A DNA stretch of 64,000 bases from Tubulanus polymorphus (GCF_964204645.1 NC_134025.1:28240001-28304000); one strand, 5' to 3'; shown: positions 1 through 11,356, counted from the stretch's first letter. Numbers and translations are program-made. Notes: generated by a model from the letters alone, not told the origin.

Positions 1-600
1 TCTATTTTGATGGGGGCGATGAATAAATCCAATATGCGTGACTACACTGCATGATTTTCAGCTTCGGTAGAAGACTTATCTATTCCTAAAATCTATTTTG
101 TATAAACGACTGCATCAGTTTAGAGATTCGAAGAAGTATTGCGTGGAATTACGATTTAGAGTAAATTAAAAGGTGTAAACACCTTTAACAGTCGAAACGG
201 TTGTAATATATATCTATAATAAGAATTAATCGATTTCTTGCTGACGTTCTACTCATAATTTCTTGCTCCTACTCATTACCGCCGAATGCATGCACTAGTA
301 ATGAATAAAAGAAGAATCGGCTACATGTATAGAATCCGAGTAACTTGTCTGATTTAGTCATTTGTCTTGACTGTTGAATAAAATTTCTATAGTTCTATAT
401 ACTATTTCTTTCGTTTTGTTTTTTAATAATAATCATTGATAGTGCAAACGACACATTGCCAAGTGTTAAGTAAGTCTTATTTAGTTAATTCCTTAAATGA
501 CACGTCGAATTTCTGAAATATTCATATTTCTGAAATGGAATCTAGCTGTAAATAAAAAAAATTCCTGAATGAAAATCCTTCACCGGCCATGTACATAGCT
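1..600. other. AT-rich non-coding stretch
   Basis: I see no supported exon, RNA gene or repeat here. From about position 600 the sequence resembles the 3420-3620 region and belongs to the duplicated 5' flank of the first UGT gene. Confidence 0.5.
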
Positions 601-609
601 AATACCGGT

Positions 610-785
610 TATTTCAATTAGGTCATGCGACATTCGTTTATCGAGTGTAGCTGCCTAGTTTATCGAACAATTATTTGTCATTTCACACAAAATACGTTCA
701 CTGAGTGTCATCATTCTTCAGATTCAGGGAATTTACCTTCAACTGCACCTTTCATAATAGATCCTTGCATCGTCTACATGACAAG
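610..785 (+). other. Non-coding 5' exon of UGT copy 1 (3' border seen)
   Basis: The donor acaag|gtaagc at 785/786 is followed by a 163-base intron ending in tttttag before the gATG at 949. The same exon sequence, with shared blocks such as gtcatttcacacaaaatacg, recurs before UGT copy 2 and ends at 3604 with the same donor. The 5' border (transcription start) is not visible, so the start given is approximate. Confidence 0.5.
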
Positions 786-948
786 GTAAGCTTAACACGA
801 TGATTCACAAATGAATAGTTTAGATGACCACAGTTCAGTCATTCATCATGGTTACTAATATCTGAAGATAAAATATATATAGAAATGATTGAAGATTTAT
901 AATGTATGGGAGGCTGGTTTCAAAACAAATTTTTTAAACGTTTTTAGG

Positions 949-2448
949 ATGTTTGCCGTAGTGATATTTGGACTTCTATTGTACGGTTCGACAGAGATTA
1001 GCGGTAAAAGAATTGCTGTACTCACTTACCAGGTCGGGGGTCACTTAACTCAAGGAGCAACAATAGGCGAATTATTAGTTTCACGCGGACACGAAGTTTA
1101 CATGCTAGTAGAAAAATCATACATTAAACGGCCATATTTCCAAAATAAAAACTTCAAATTCCTGTCGTATAGCATGGGTAACAACAGGACTCGTGATTTG
1201 TCGAATTCAGAAGCACTACACATGACATTTCAAGAATTGGTAGCCAATGAAAATCTGATAGCTGACTGCAAAATTGTAATTGAAAATCCTGAAATTCATG
1301 AAATCTTTAAAACACAGAAATTTGATTTGGCCATAGTGCACGCGGCGGCCTTGTGTTACTATTTATTACCAAAGCTATACGGAATCCCATATATTTCGAT
1401 GGCACCTTATATCTTTCCATGGCTTAAGACTGGAATACCGTCTGTACTCACAACCTTTACCTGTCTCATCGGACCAAATCGAAAATTATTGTATGATAGA
1501 TACAAACATTACGAAATCATCAATATGATGGATACTTTATCGAATTCGTTCAAACAGGAATTTTTAGACTATCTACCAGGAGTTCACTTAAATTCCCTGA
1601 CAGATCTAATAGATGAATCTATGTTGACTTTAATCAGTGAAGTTCCATTTTTGGACTGTCCCACGATTAAGCTTCCAAGTTTTATTCAGATCGGGGGATT
1701 TTCATTTGTCGCACCCGAACCAGTACCCGATGAGTTCAAGCATATTGTGGATGCAGCAATTGATGGCGTAATCCTCGTATCTTTTGGTAGCTGTATAGAT
1801 CCCGATTTTTCTGCTGAAATTGCCGGGAGATTTTTTGCTGCATTCGCTCGGTTACAGAAATACCAAGTTATCTGGCGATTAGACCCAAAGTATATCGATG
1901 TAAGCAATATACCGAAGAATGTTCACTTCACTTCCTGGCTTCCACAAAAACAAATCCTCGGTCACAAAAATACGAAAATATTTATAACTCATTGCGGACA
2001 ATTTGGAATGGAGGAGGCATTCTTCAGTGGAGTACCCATGATTGGATTTCCAATCATTGCTGATCAATTTTATAATTCAATGCGAATGACCGAACGTGGA
2101 TTTGGTAAAGAGATGGACATACATTCTTTTACATCCGACGAACTATATGAAAATCTCGTTGAAATGCTGACAAACAGAGGTTATTCAGACAGGATTAAAG
2201 ATGCATCTTCTAAAGCGTTGAACATGCCTGATGGCCATCCACGTGACCGGACAATAGCTTGGATAGAACACGTGATGCAATATGGCGGCGATCATTTGCG
2301 AACTTCGGCTTCGTTTATGTCATTCACCGAACTATATATGTTAGATGTAATTTGTATTTTCATTGTTTCAATCATAGTCTTGATCGTGATTTTTGTTTGC
2401 ATTATAGCATGTACAGTTAGACGCTTCTTAAAGAAAAAAAGGGATTAA
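949..2448 (+). CDS. UDP-glycosyltransferase (UGT), tandem copy 1
   Basis: A 499-residue UGT that would move a sugar from a UDP-sugar to a small lipophilic acceptor, probably at the ER membrane. I see a hydrophobic N-terminus (signal peptide, about 1-18), the GGH motif with the likely catalytic His32, and the family signature (about 330-373) with WLPQKQILGH, THCGQFGMEEA and PMIGFPIIADQ. A C-terminal membrane helix is followed by KKRD, a KKXX-type ER-retrieval signal. The start is the ATG at 949. The reading frame opens further upstream, but only with TTG, and a tttttag acceptor lies one base before the ATG. It joins a non-coding 5' exon ending at 785 (AAG|gtaagc), so the only visible intron is in the 5' UTR. 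AATAAA lies at 2637-2642. The closest relative is the next gene (4096-5604). The acceptor substrate cannot be told. Confidence 0.92.
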   Translation: MFAVVIFGLLLYGSTEISGKRIAVLTYQVGGHLTQGATIGELLVSRGHEVYMLVEKSYIKRPYFQNKNFKFLSYSMGNNRTRDLSNSEALHMTFQELVANENLIADCKIVIENPEIHEIFKTQKFDLAIVHAAALCYYLLPKLYGIPYISMAPYIFPWLKTGIPSVLTTFTCLIGPNRKLLYDRYKHYEIINMMDTLSNSFKQEFLDYLPGVHLNSLTDLIDESMLTLISEVPFLDCPTIKLPSFIQIGGFSFVAPEPVPDEFKHIVDAAIDGVILVSFGSCIDPDFSAEIAGRFFAAFARLQKYQVIWRLDPKYIDVSNIPKNVHFTSWLPQKQILGHKNTKIFITHCGQFGMEEAFFSGVPMIGFPIIADQFYNSMRMTERGFGKEMDIHSFTSDELYENLVEMLTNRGYSDRIKDASSKALNMPDGHPRDRTIAWIEHVMQYGGDHLRTSASFMSFTELYMLDVICIFIVSIIVLIVIFVCIIACTVRRFLKKKRD

Positions 2449-2636
2449 ATCTGATTGAATGAACGAAGTTCATGTTTGAATAAGTAATTATTCAATGTAT
2501 CTATATACGTGACGTTGAAAATGGCTCATAAATAATAGAGTTAAATCAAGGCAATGAATTCTTAGATTTTTATTATTAATGATCAAGTATTATATTTACC
2601 TGTATATTTACTAAACTTGACTTCTGTGTGATAACA

Positions 2637-2642
2637 AATAAA
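2637..2642 (+). terminator. Poly(A) signal of UGT copy 1
   Basis: AATAAA about 190 bases after the UGT copy 1 stop, in sequence matching the position of the copy 2 signal at 5795-5800. Confidence 0.55.
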
Positions 2643-3419
2643 GCATTATGCAGGGTTCAACAATTCAAAAGGTCGTAGACGATGCCACTTCTGAAATTTT
2701 TCAATCTGGCATACATTAAGTTGGTAATAAGCCATGACATTCACTGGATAGCATTCCCCTTATCGCAAATGTGTGAATATGTGCATAGTCATTTTTTTGT
2801 GAATGATACCACTACTAATGGGGTCAGAGATTATGTTGAATCGCTTCGTTTTCTAAAATAAGTCACCACTTAATTACCCCAGTTCCATTTACTGTCGCAT
2901 GACGATTTGCAGAATCGCGATGGGATGGGATACTACGTGAATGAAATTGATTTTATGTTCAAATGGACGGATCTTCCAAAGTTACAGATATTACTCGCTT
3001 AAGATACATGATTTTAAAAACTACAACTCTAATGTGTATCTACCATACTGGACTTCCCAAATCATTCCGCATTATAGTAGAGTTACTTGATGGAGTTCAA
3101 AACATGAAATCTAACTTGAAAGTTGATTGGCGCCTTGAAGAAAAGTAACACATATATATTGCCTAATATCATCGACAATCTGAATAATATTGATGATCAA
3201 TAAAGTTATTTTGAATTTTAATACATCGACTTTTGAATTGATCGGCAACCAGTCCCAATATTGGTGACGTATGCTACATCCACTCAAAATTCATTTAAGA
3301 CATAAAAATGTATTAGATAGAAAATAAGAGTCATGGAATATATTTTATAACAAAATGAATGCCATTATTGTAAACGGTTTTGACGGCGTCATAGAGCTCG
3401 AAATGAATAACACAATGAT
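2643..3419. other. Spacer between the UGT copies, partly duplicated flank
   Basis: No gene is supported. Parts of 2690-2950 resemble the sequence downstream of copy 2 at 5830-6400, for example the gcatagtc...aatacc and agt(t)accacttaa...cccagttcc blocks, so the duplicated unit includes the 3' flank. AATAAA at 3199-3204 follows a short open frame (2963-3148) that I do not recognise. Confidence 0.45.
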
Positions 3420-3604
3420 ACCGGTTTATAGTCGTTATTTTAATTAGGTCATGTATATTTACAGTTCAAGTGTATCTACCCAGTTTATCCGAAGATTTTC
3501 TGTCATTTCACACAAAATACGTGAACTGTATGACTTCGTTCTCAGTGCAAAAATAAATCGACTTCTATTTCATAAAGGATTTCGCGCGTTTTCTACACGA
3601 CAAG
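3420..3604 (+). other. Non-coding 5' exon of UGT copy 2 (3' border seen)
   Basis: Homologous to the 5' exon of copy 1, ending acaag|gtaagc at 3604/3605. The following intron is 491 bases against 163 in copy 1 and ends tttccag one base before the ATG at 4096. The 5' border is approximate. Confidence 0.5.
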
Positions 3605-4095
3605 GTAAGCATAACAATCTATGCAATCAGGGGCGCGTCACTATGGATTTCCGAATCACCGGGGTCAGAACAAGCGGAACAATTTACCATATTTTGCACC
3701 ATATCAGCCGAGCGTCGAAGGCAAACGCGAATTTCTGAATACTTGAAATTGCTTAAATTATAGTATTTATTTTCAAAATTCGAGGCTTGCGAGGAACGTT
3801 TTCTCAACATTTCAAGGCAAAATATTTATGAAATTTCTGGAGTGTATAGAAATTGAATTAAGAACTAAAAAATACGAGACTTGGATTCAAAAAGTAGGGT
3901 CGTCCGTCCCTACCTCACACCACCTTTTGGCAATGATTCACAATCGATGAATCTATAAATGACCACAGTTTAACCTTTCATCACGGTCGCTTATGTCTGA
4001 TATAATTGCCAGTCTGTTATTATTCGAATAAAGGTATACATTTTTTCATTTATGCGAGACTAATTTTGATATAAAATCTTTTATACATTTCCAGG

Positions 4096-5604
4096 ATGTT
4101 TGCCGTATTGATATTTGGACTTCTATTGTGCGGTTCGATAGAGATAAGCGGTAAAAGAATTGCTGTACTCACTTATCAGGTCGGGGGTCACTTAACTCAA
4201 GGAGCAACAATAGGCGATTTATTAGTTTCGCGCGGACACGAAGTTTACATGCTAGTAGAAAAATCATACATTAAACGGCCATATTTCCAAAATAAAAACT
4301 TCAAATTCCTGTCGTATAGCATGGGTAACAACAGGACTCGTGATGTGTCGAATTCAGAAGCACTACACATGACATTTCAAGAAATAGTGGCCAATGATCA
4401 TGCGATAGATGACTGCAAAATTGTTATCGAAAATCCTGAAATTCATGAAATCTTTAAAACACAGAAATTTGATTTGGCTATAGTGCACGCTGCGGCCTTG
4501 TGTTACTATTTATTACCAAAGCTATACGGAATCCCGTATATTTCGATGGCTCCTTATATCTATCCATGGCTTAAGACTGGAATACCGTCTGTACTCACAA
4601 CCTTTACCTGTCTCATCGGACCAAATCGAAAATCATTGTATGATAGATACAAACATTTCGAACTCTTCAATATGTTTGCTACTTTTCCAAATACGTTCAA
4701 ACAGGAATTTTTAGACTATTTACCAGGAGTTCACTTGAATTCCCTGAAAGAACTTACAGATGAATCTATGTTGACTTTAATCAGTGAAGTTCCTTTATCG
4801 GATTGTCCTACGATTAAGCTTCCAAGTTTTATTCAGATCGGGGGATTTTCATTTGTCGCACCTGAACCAGTACCCGATGAGTTCAAGCATATTGTGGATG
4901 CAGCAATAGATGGCGTAATCCTTGTATCTTTTGGTAGCATCATAGGTCCAGATTTTTCTGCTGAAATTGCCACGAGATTTTTTGCTGCATTCGCTCGGTT
5001 ACAGAAATACCAAGTTATCTGGCGATTAGACCCAAAGTATATCGATGTAAGTAGTATACCGAAGAATGTTCACATCACTTCCTGGCTTCCACAAAAACAA
5101 ATCCTCGGTCACAAAAATACGAAAATATTCATAACTCATTGCGGACAATTTGGAATGGAAGAGGCATTCTTCAGTGGAGTACCCATGATTGGATTTCCAA
5201 TCATTGCTGATCAATTTTATAATTCTATGCGAATGTCCGCACGTGGATTTGGTAAAGAGATGGACATACATTCTTTTACATCCGACGAACTTTATGGAAA
5301 TCTCGTTGAAATGCTGACAAACAGAGGTTATTTAGACAGGATTAAAGATGCATCTTCTAAAGCGCTGAACATGCCTGATGGCCATCCACGTGACCGGGCA
5401 ATAGCTTGGATAGAACACGTGATGCAATATGGCGGCGATCATTTGCGAACTTCGGCTTCGTTTATGTCATTCACCGAACTATATATGTTAGATGTTATTT
5501 TTATTTTCATTGTTTCAATCATAGTCTTGATCGTGATTCTTGTTTGCATTATAGCATGTATAGTTAGACGCTTCTCCGAGAAAATAGAGATTAAATCTGA
5601 TTGA
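4096..5604 (+). CDS. UDP-glycosyltransferase (UGT), tandem copy 2
   Basis: A 502-residue UGT, nearly identical to copy 1 and presumably of the same enzyme class (UDP-sugar to small acceptor, ER membrane). It carries a hydrophobic N-terminus, GGH with His32, the UGT signature at about 330-373 and a C-terminal membrane helix at about 463-490. The coding region is uninterrupted. The start is the ATG directly after the acceptor tttccag. Differences from copy 1 cluster in the acceptor-binding half (about 97-106, 185-200 and 216-236) and at 281-284. A one-base length difference after the membrane helix shifts the frame, so this copy ends in IEIKSD rather than the KKRD of copy 1 and lacks the KKXX signal. 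The poly(A) signal is AATAAA at 5795-5800. Confidence 0.92.
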   Translation: MFAVLIFGLLLCGSIEISGKRIAVLTYQVGGHLTQGATIGDLLVSRGHEVYMLVEKSYIKRPYFQNKNFKFLSYSMGNNRTRDVSNSEALHMTFQEIVANDHAIDDCKIVIENPEIHEIFKTQKFDLAIVHAAALCYYLLPKLYGIPYISMAPYIYPWLKTGIPSVLTTFTCLIGPNRKSLYDRYKHFELFNMFATFPNTFKQEFLDYLPGVHLNSLKELTDESMLTLISEVPLSDCPTIKLPSFIQIGGFSFVAPEPVPDEFKHIVDAAIDGVILVSFGSIIGPDFSAEIATRFFAAFARLQKYQVIWRLDPKYIDVSSIPKNVHITSWLPQKQILGHKNTKIFITHCGQFGMEEAFFSGVPMIGFPIIADQFYNSMRMSARGFGKEMDIHSFTSDELYGNLVEMLTNRGYLDRIKDASSKALNMPDGHPRDRAIAWIEHVMQYGGDHLRTSASFMSFTELYMLDVIFIFIVSIIVLIVILVCIIACIVRRFSEKIEIKSD

Positions 5605-5794
5605 ATGATCATCAAGTTCAAATAAGCAAATAAGTAAATCAATGTATATCTAAATCTAAATAATAGAGTTGTCTTAAGGCCGGCGTACACGAGGTAGTTT
5701 CCTGTCATACGACAATTCCGATGAAGAATCGACTGGTGTTTATGCTATTAATTATCAAGTATCATCATTTTCAATACTTGACTTCAATGTGATA

Positions 5795-5800
5795 AATAAA
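5795..5800 (+). terminator. Poly(A) signal of UGT copy 2
   Basis: AATAAA about 190 bases after the stop, matching the spacing in copy 1. Confidence 0.55.
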
Positions 5801-6544
5801 CCATTATATAGGACTCAAAGGTTTTATTCTATTTCATTATCTTCAATCGTTTCAATACATTGAATATATCGGTGTAGCCTAGAATTCGCCTTTTCAAGTG
5901 TGTTCATTTGGGCATAGTCGTTTCTTTTTGTGGTTAATACCGCTTTATCCTGTACTGGTGTCATTGCACCAAGGAAGCGAGGCCGTGAAATATTTTCAGC
6001 TTGATGTTCCGTACACCTTTTTTTCAAACGTCGTTATCACGTTACTCCTTCGATGTTGGTGAGTGAGCTCTCAAATGAAATGTGTCTATTCAACACTGTA
6101 TATACCATATTACATCAATTATTTGATTAATAATTGTTATACAATACCCTTTAAAATATATCTGTATTTTCTTGGCATATTTTTCAATACGTTTTTTGAG
6201 AAGGTTGGATGAGGTAGCACGGAACTGCAGCTACAGAAATAAACCAACACTCGGGTAAAAATATTCAGAACAGCTGATACGAGTATATTATCGGTGGAGT
6301 TCCTGTTGAAAGATGGCATTGTTTGCTAAATAAGTTACCACTTAATAACCCAGTTCCCCATATTTACCGTGATGTGAAGGTCGAACCGTTCAAATCCGCG
6401 GAGGCAGATCCAGAAAACGCATAACGATAAACAGAATCCATGGAATAGAATACACTACTGATGCAAAAATGTGTTACTATTAGCGCGGACCCAACCCAAG
6501 CACAACATGGAGTACTGATGAGTTGCCGTCACCGAGAGTAAATT
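5801..6544. other. Intergenic, duplicated UGT 3' flank
   Basis: No gene is supported. Blocks up to about 6365 resemble the spacer after copy 1 (2690-2950). The short minus-strand open frames here have no recognisable content. Confidence 0.4.
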
Positions 6545-9500
6545 ATGCTGACACCGTCCGTATTTCAAATATTCGTGATCATATTTTCAACATGGATGTC
6601 TTATTCGTACTGTGATACTTATAAACGTAAGTAAACAAATATCATATTCACAATAAGCCACACTTATTTTACGAAGGAGACCTGGGCCGACCTCAAAATA
6701 GCCTAAAGGATATAGACCGAAAATTAAGCCTATTTTTTGTTATCAACGCTTTGGACCTAACTGGGCCTTGGAGACATCTATCCATGGAGATTCCTCTCAC
6801 CAACATTCCATCGGTCGCGAAAATTCATCTTCATTTTTTGAAAAAGATTATTCAGCTATAGGTATCAGTGTATACAAGTAAAAGGAAAGACTTGAAAAAA
6901 TGAGTGGGAAATTCATACTGCTGATTTTCACACATGCACTCTTATTAAAATATGTATTAACGATTAAGTGAACACAGAAATATGACCCAGGGGATTAATC
7001 CATTCATCATTCGTGAAATATTGCGCAAAATGACTCGATGTAATCATACTGTCACAAATCAACCATATGCATTAACGATAAGTGAACAATCATTGTTTAT
7101 TTCGGTTGGTAAAATTTACCGTAAAACGATGCATAAATAACGCACTATTTTATGTTCAGTTTTAATATTCTTGATGTAAGTTCATCCGTGCTGTGGTTTT
7201 TTGGTGTTGTGTAAATTTTTTTCTTTTTCTCTTTACTCATATGCATATACATATATTAGAATAAGATAATGAAATATACATTTCACACAAGTTCTCCAAT
7301 TTAATCAAAAACTATTATGTTTTTCTGAATGCACAACAACATTTGGGAACTTTGTAAGATTTAGTGCTGTGACGGATTTAAAAAAATGACTACGACCAAT
7401 TTCAACATAAATCTAAACATTCCAGACACCAAAAGCTGCAAGATATAAATACATACAAATACATCTAAACATCTATTAATTCCAGACACCAAAAGCTGCA
7501 TACAAATATATAGTTATATACAAATTTATTATATATAGTTACATACAAATATATTCTACAAATTAAACACTACAACATACATATCAACGCATTTCTTATT
7601 ACATCTAAAACACAATTTACAGTCTCAATAGCCCCTTAATTCTCGACATCGCAGTCTCCTAAACGGGCTAACTACATCTACCCACATCTATCACATACAC
7701 AATACATTCATACCCGGCTGATTTTCACATTACCCGCCAAATAGATACAACCTTCATACATACTAAACCTATATACAAAACTAAAAACCCTCACAAGTGT
7801 CAATTCCCTACTGATCGAACCCAGGTCTCGTAACCTGGGTAAGAATGCTAGCTATCAAACCGACAGAACTAGTCCACTTGGCCAGTGGTTGCAGCTTGAT
7901 GTCGCAACACGTTTTCTATATTTGATGAAAACAATGTACTCATTTTTTTACGAACAGGCACAATACAAATAGAACTTCAATATTGAATGATTTACACAGT
8001 TTTCTATTAAGCATACTACGTTAAAATTGACATTTTTTTTACGTATCATAATTGACTTAAGCAGAAAACTAGAGTATCCATGATATAAAAAGTGCATATT
8101 TTGTCATAATTTGAATATTCAAATAAGTCCGTTGTAACACGTGTTCGATGGAACGACCTTCAAGACTTCCTTAAAAAAGTACCGCGATACTCAACATGTA
8201 TCAAAGCACACATTCATCAAACCGCACACTCATCGTTTCGATATGATGATTTTTTCCAATTCCATTCGCGTTGTTTGATCTCTGTGTCAAGAGGATAATG
8301 TTATTGACTGAGGTTGTGCCACTGCGGAGACTACAGATAACATCAAAACGGGAACAAATAACACGTCGCTATAGCACCTATTTGACTAGCGTAAACAAAA
8401 AGGCTGCATGTTCAAAATTAATCAAACACCTCTGGAATATTTTCTGTGCGTCCGGTTGTACCTTAGACTTTTTAGTTATTTTACTCTAGTTTATACTACC
8501 AAGCTAACACTATTTAGTCTGCGGTACTACTGCTATAGTTGTATCTGCTGTAGATATTGATTTCCTTTGAGAATAATTTGGAAATGTAAATCTTTGCAGA
8601 TCAATTGCTTGCCGGTCACTTGGGGGAAGTTTATACCAAGGCCGCCTCATGAAAACAACCAAAATATTTCTGTCGGGCCGAATATACATGCATACAATGA
8701 ATCATTCTCGTGTCTCGTGAAATAAGACGGCAAACTCTACTGACCAAATAATCAATCTTGATATACTTCATAGCCATTAATGAACGATGGATTTGCTATG
8801 CTTATAGGGAATCTAACTGAAGAAGAAGCTTGTTTGCAGGCGATTACTGCTCGTAACAGAGTTAAACAAGCGCGGCCAGTGAGACACTGGCATCAGGCTA
8901 TAAAGATCAATATTACGTTTCATGTTATACAACTAATTGAAGTCGTAAGTATCGAAAATTCATCACTAGATATTGCAACTTACTATAACCTTTAATCGAA
9001 TGATTATATACCAGTGCGAAAAACCTAACAGTGGACGAGTCTAAAACAATCCTCGAATGAAATTTCTCCATGAATTTGTTCATGGACGTTCGTCTATAAA
9101 CCCACAGCTTTTCCACCCCCCCATATATACAAAGCAAGATGGTTGCATTATACAAACCAACCTGTTGCATGTATACAGCAGATACTATCATCGTGAGCAG
9201 AATCATGAACAAAATTATGCGCATTTGCTTTCTAAATATTTGGGCCTGTGGCATATCCTGATTTTTGTCAACGTCTTATAAGATATGCTTTCGAGTCTAT
9301 AGGAATTTCGTTAGAATATGTGTGTTAAAAGGATCATATCACATTCATCTCTGAATTCTTTTTACTTTTGGTATCAGTTATGAGGTAAACCTTGCGATCC
9401 AAAATATTGCTACGTGACATAGGCTACATTTAAGATTAAAGATATATATTATGTTGTATTTAAGGATGACAGAAGACAAACTATATCTGTGGCTGGATTT

Positions 9501-10995
9501 CTAGATCTAGTGAGTCCCTTTATGAGAATAAGTTACCAAGTCAGTCCGGTAAGACACGAAAATCAGAACATAATTTATACAGTTTTTTTCATCAGAGATG
9601 GTTTGATGATAGCGTTAGATGGAATGCAGCGGATTACAATGGGCTAACGGAAGTGACGTCGTCCTCAAATGAACTATGGATCCCTGATATTGGTAATGGG
9701 AATAGGTAATTCATTTAGTTTCGATCAAACAAATGAATTGATAACGTATATGTAGATCATCAATTGATGTATATCATCAATTTCAGTATATCGGGCGAAC
9801 TGGTACTAAAAGCTGAGGAGGATAATCCTGAACCACTTCAAGTCTATTCAAACGGAATTGTGAGATGGACTCCGGGAAATACGTTTCGAGTCAGTTGTCC
9901 GTTAGATATGACATACTTCCCGTTCGATGTGCAATCATGCTTATTCGTGTTTGAAAGTTGGTTTCACCCCGCCAATAAACTGACCATCATAGCGCCAAAA
10001 GATACGATGGTTACTAACAATGTGAAAAGCAATAGTGAATGGGTTATCACCAGAACATCTGCGCATGTTATAAATTATCTGGCCGTAGATTCACAATACA
10101 TTTGGTCTCAATATCAAGGAACTGTTCATATATCGAGAAAATCGATGTATTTCGTTTTGAATATTTTGGTACCGTTGATTGCTTTATCGTTTTTGGTGTT
10201 AATGGTGTTTCATTTACCACCAGAAGCGGGAGAAAAGATCTCGTTGAGCACGACCGTGTTAGTGGCGTTCACTGTTTTCCAGCTTGTTGTAGCCGATATA
10301 ATGCCTCAGTCTTCCGACTCGACGCCTATACTCGGTAAGTTATTCATAAGTGATATGATAATGTTTTATCAATATTAGTTGAAGCTACAAAAATGATGTG
10401 GAAGCAAAATACGCGGGTTCAATTCTTGTTGAAACACTTTTTCCCATACAAACGTCAGCTAATCGTAGATGATCGACATTATTTTTGTTAGATTATCAGC
10501 CATAATAAACTTTCTATTTTTCTTTTTGCAGTGATTTATGTATCGGCGTTAATGGTGATGGCGATTACGTCAACTATATTTTCAGTGGTAATTATACATA
10601 TACACAACGTGCACGAGAATCAGGCTCCACCGTCAAGATTTCTCCGTCGAATCATTTACAAACTGATTGCACCGATTACATGCGCCCGGTCAATTGCCAG
10701 GCATAAACCATCATTACCATCTCGATTAGAACTGAAAGATCATCCCGGCGAGCACGGTGATAAAAACTCACTTTCGCCGCGCGATCAGAGAGTAGAATTA
10801 GGAAACGGTCAAGCGACTACTGACGTTATCGAACATAGGGATAAGATTTACCAGGAATGGCGATTGATCGCGCGTATTGTAGATAGATTTCTGATGCTAT
10901 TATATTTGCTGATAAATGTGACATTAGTGATTGTTTGTTTTACCCTTCTCTTATCCGGGTACCACAAACACAAAGTTTCGGAAACGACCCCATAA
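6545..10995 (+). CDS. Nicotinic acetylcholine receptor-like subunit (Cys-loop cation channel), six exons
   Basis: Subunit of a pentameric ligand-gated ion channel at the plasma membrane. The exon model is 6545-6626 (signal peptide), 8808-8944, 9465-9509, 9596-9705, 9787-10334 and 10532-10995. All phases join and give 461 residues. Exon 2 carries ARPV...FHVIQLIEV, exon 3 DDRRQTISVAGFLDL, and exon 4 the RWF..SVRWNAADYNG and LWIPDI strand motifs. Exon 5 has the 15-residue Cys loop (CPLDMTYFPFDVQSC), M1 and M2, with LPPEAGEKISLSTTVL predicting cation selectivity. Exon 6 has M3, a basic cytoplasmic loop and M4. The 45- and 110-base sizes of exons 3 and 4 equal those I recall for vertebrate nicotinic genes. 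Loop C lacks the adjacent cysteines of alpha subunits, so this looks like a non-alpha type. Exon 1 rests on phase match and a hydrophobic leader only. Confidence 0.88.
6627..8807. other. Intron 1 of the nicotinic-like gene
   Basis: AT-rich intron with the tRNA-like repeat at 7811-7895 and its tail region 7340-7800. The rest shows no exon I can support. Confidence 0.4.
7811..7895 (-). repeat. tRNA-derived SINE head (minus strand)
   Basis: Read on the minus strand there is a box A-like TGGCCAAGTGGA (7884-7873) and a box B-like GGTTCGATC (7821-7813) at tRNA-like spacing, in an intron of the nicotinic-like gene. The sequence running toward lower coordinates (to about 7340) would be the SINE body. 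It includes a 20-base direct repeat at 7421-7440 and 7481-7500 (TCCAGACACCAAAAGCTGCA). It is not an obvious functional tRNA. Confidence 0.4.
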
Positions 10996-11143
10996 CCTCA
11001 GATCTTATTGGTCATTGGGCTATTGCGGTCCAAATTCCTGATATCCAAATTTTGTTAATTTCTTCAACTCGCTTATAGTTCTATCTTGCCAGGCATTTGT
11101 AACTTGAGTAGAATTACTTGAGTTATTATCATATACTATAGCT

Positions 11144-11356
11144 TCAAGTTAGTGTGCGACATACAATAGGATGGCAGTTCAGCGCCGTGAAATTCACACT
11201 TTTTGCTGTACGAACGGGATATTCAGCAAGGCGTTCATACTTCAGGAACATGACGCGATTTGGATATTCTTCAGATACCTGCTGAAATATCTTCAGGTCT
11301 TCGATCCATCCGTGAACACAAGACTCTAGTTTCTTCAACGCAGTTATTTTCTATTG
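11144..11356 (-). pseudogene. Carbohydrate sulfotransferase-like exon or fragment
   Basis: A minus-strand open stretch begins after a possible acceptor (acaacaatag) and encodes KKLESCVHGWIEDLK, then EEYPNRVMFLKYERLAEYP. The spacing of the basic/Cys-x2-GW segment and the RV..LKYE.LA..P motif is like the 3'-PAPS-binding C-terminal region of carbohydrate sulfotransferases. The frame then ends at 11144 without the usual continuation. I could not find the 5' PAPS-binding exon nearby, so this is either one exon of a gene whose other exons I missed or a relic. It lies tail-to-tail with the nicotinic-like gene. Confidence 0.35.

Noticed and set aside
889-948. N-terminal extension of UGT copy 1
   Set aside because: The frame opens with TTG, not ATG, and the stretch contains the intron acceptor directly before the ATG at 949. 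Copy 2 starts at the equivalent ATG.
2963-3148. 61-codon plus-strand open frame with a following AATAAA
   Set aside because: No recognisable family and no equivalent after UGT copy 2. Overlapping frames also look weakly protein-like, so at most an unrecognisable relic.
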